From: Bacteroidota bacterium
Lineage (GTDB): Bacteria; Bacteroidota; Bacteroidia; Chitinophagales; LD1
Assembly (NCBI GenBank): GCA_003165135.1
Contig: PLSN01000396.1
Span: 1 to 5,981 of the forward strand
Length of the DNA: 5,981 nucleotides
Reading direction: 5' to 3'
Notes under the pieces: model-generated
Seen by the model: the letters and a program-made list of their open reading frames with translations, nothing else
Told to the model about the DNA's origin: nothing
The model's database searches: none
Program-made: the position numbers and the translations under genes
Shown: positions 5,878 to 5,981 of the stretch, one piece after another
Numbering within the stretch: the stretch's first letter is position 1
Layout: each line of letters begins with the position of its first letter

Positions 5878-5981
5878 TTAGTTCTTCACTGTTTCTTTTC
5901 TCCTCAAGAGCAGGTCGACCATGATAGGTGATGCGATGAAGATAGAAGAGTATGTACCGACTGCGATACCGACCATCAGCT
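5878..5981 (-). CDS. secDF: SecDF protein translocase, C-terminal end only
   Basis: Only the last 33 complete codons and the stop (TTA on plus at 5878-5880) are present; the gene continues past the right edge. The reverse-strand translation contains VGIAVGTYSSIFIASPIM and ends in LLLRRKETVKN. The GTYSSIFIASP signature is the conserved start of the last transmembrane helix of SecF. In Bacteroidota SecD and SecF are normally fused, so the gene is probably a fused secDF, but only the SecF end is visible. SecDF is an inner-membrane, proton-driven accessory of SecYEG that helps pull exported proteins out of the channel. It converges on the lipoprotein gene and uses the terminator at 5815-5850. Confidence 0.85.
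   Translation of the reverse strand, partial: LMVGIAVGTYSSIFIASPIMVDLLLRRKETVKN

Overview
The window looks like a piece of a Bacteroidota chromosome. The evidence is a protein ending in a type IX secretion (T9SS) type A sorting domain, a DUF5683 protein (a family known mainly from this phylum), a fused-type SecDF C-terminus, genes mostly without strong Shine-Dalgarno sites, and promoter-like TAnnTTTG boxes. The exact order or genus cannot be fixed from this sequence; a Chitinophagales- or Sphingobacteriales-like member is plausible.

Layout. Positions 1-1794 (+) hold the 3' part of a gene for a large secreted multi-domain beta-sandwich protein, open through the left edge and ending in a T9SS sorting signal. 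A strong hairpin terminator follows at 1815-1850. Positions 1851-2049 are non-coding but unusually structured. Four nested complementary segments fit one long interrupted hairpin (1859-2012) resembling a 6S-like RNA or a structured leader, and a perfect match to the consensus DnaA box lies at 1883-1891. Positions 2050-4515 (+) form a tight three-gene operon: parA, parB (8-bp overlap) and a DUF5683 membrane protein (1-bp overlap, TAATG). After an AT-rich 84-bp gap with a plausible Bacteroidota promoter, positions 4600-5808 (+) encode an unrecognised 402-residue lipoprotein that contains an internally duplicated domain. It converges on the 3' end of secDF, which runs in on the minus strand from the right edge (5878-5981). 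The two share a hairpin terminator at 5815-5850.

How the parts work together. ParA and ParB are the chromosome segregation ATPase and the CTP-dependent centromere-binding clamp. Their translation is coupled to a membrane protein of unknown function, which hints at a link between nucleoid segregation and the envelope. The upstream gap is the most interesting region. It may hold a small RNA, a structured parA leader, a DnaA-controlled promoter, or part of an origin region; the sequence alone cannot decide. No mobile element, CRISPR array, tRNA or rRNA was seen.
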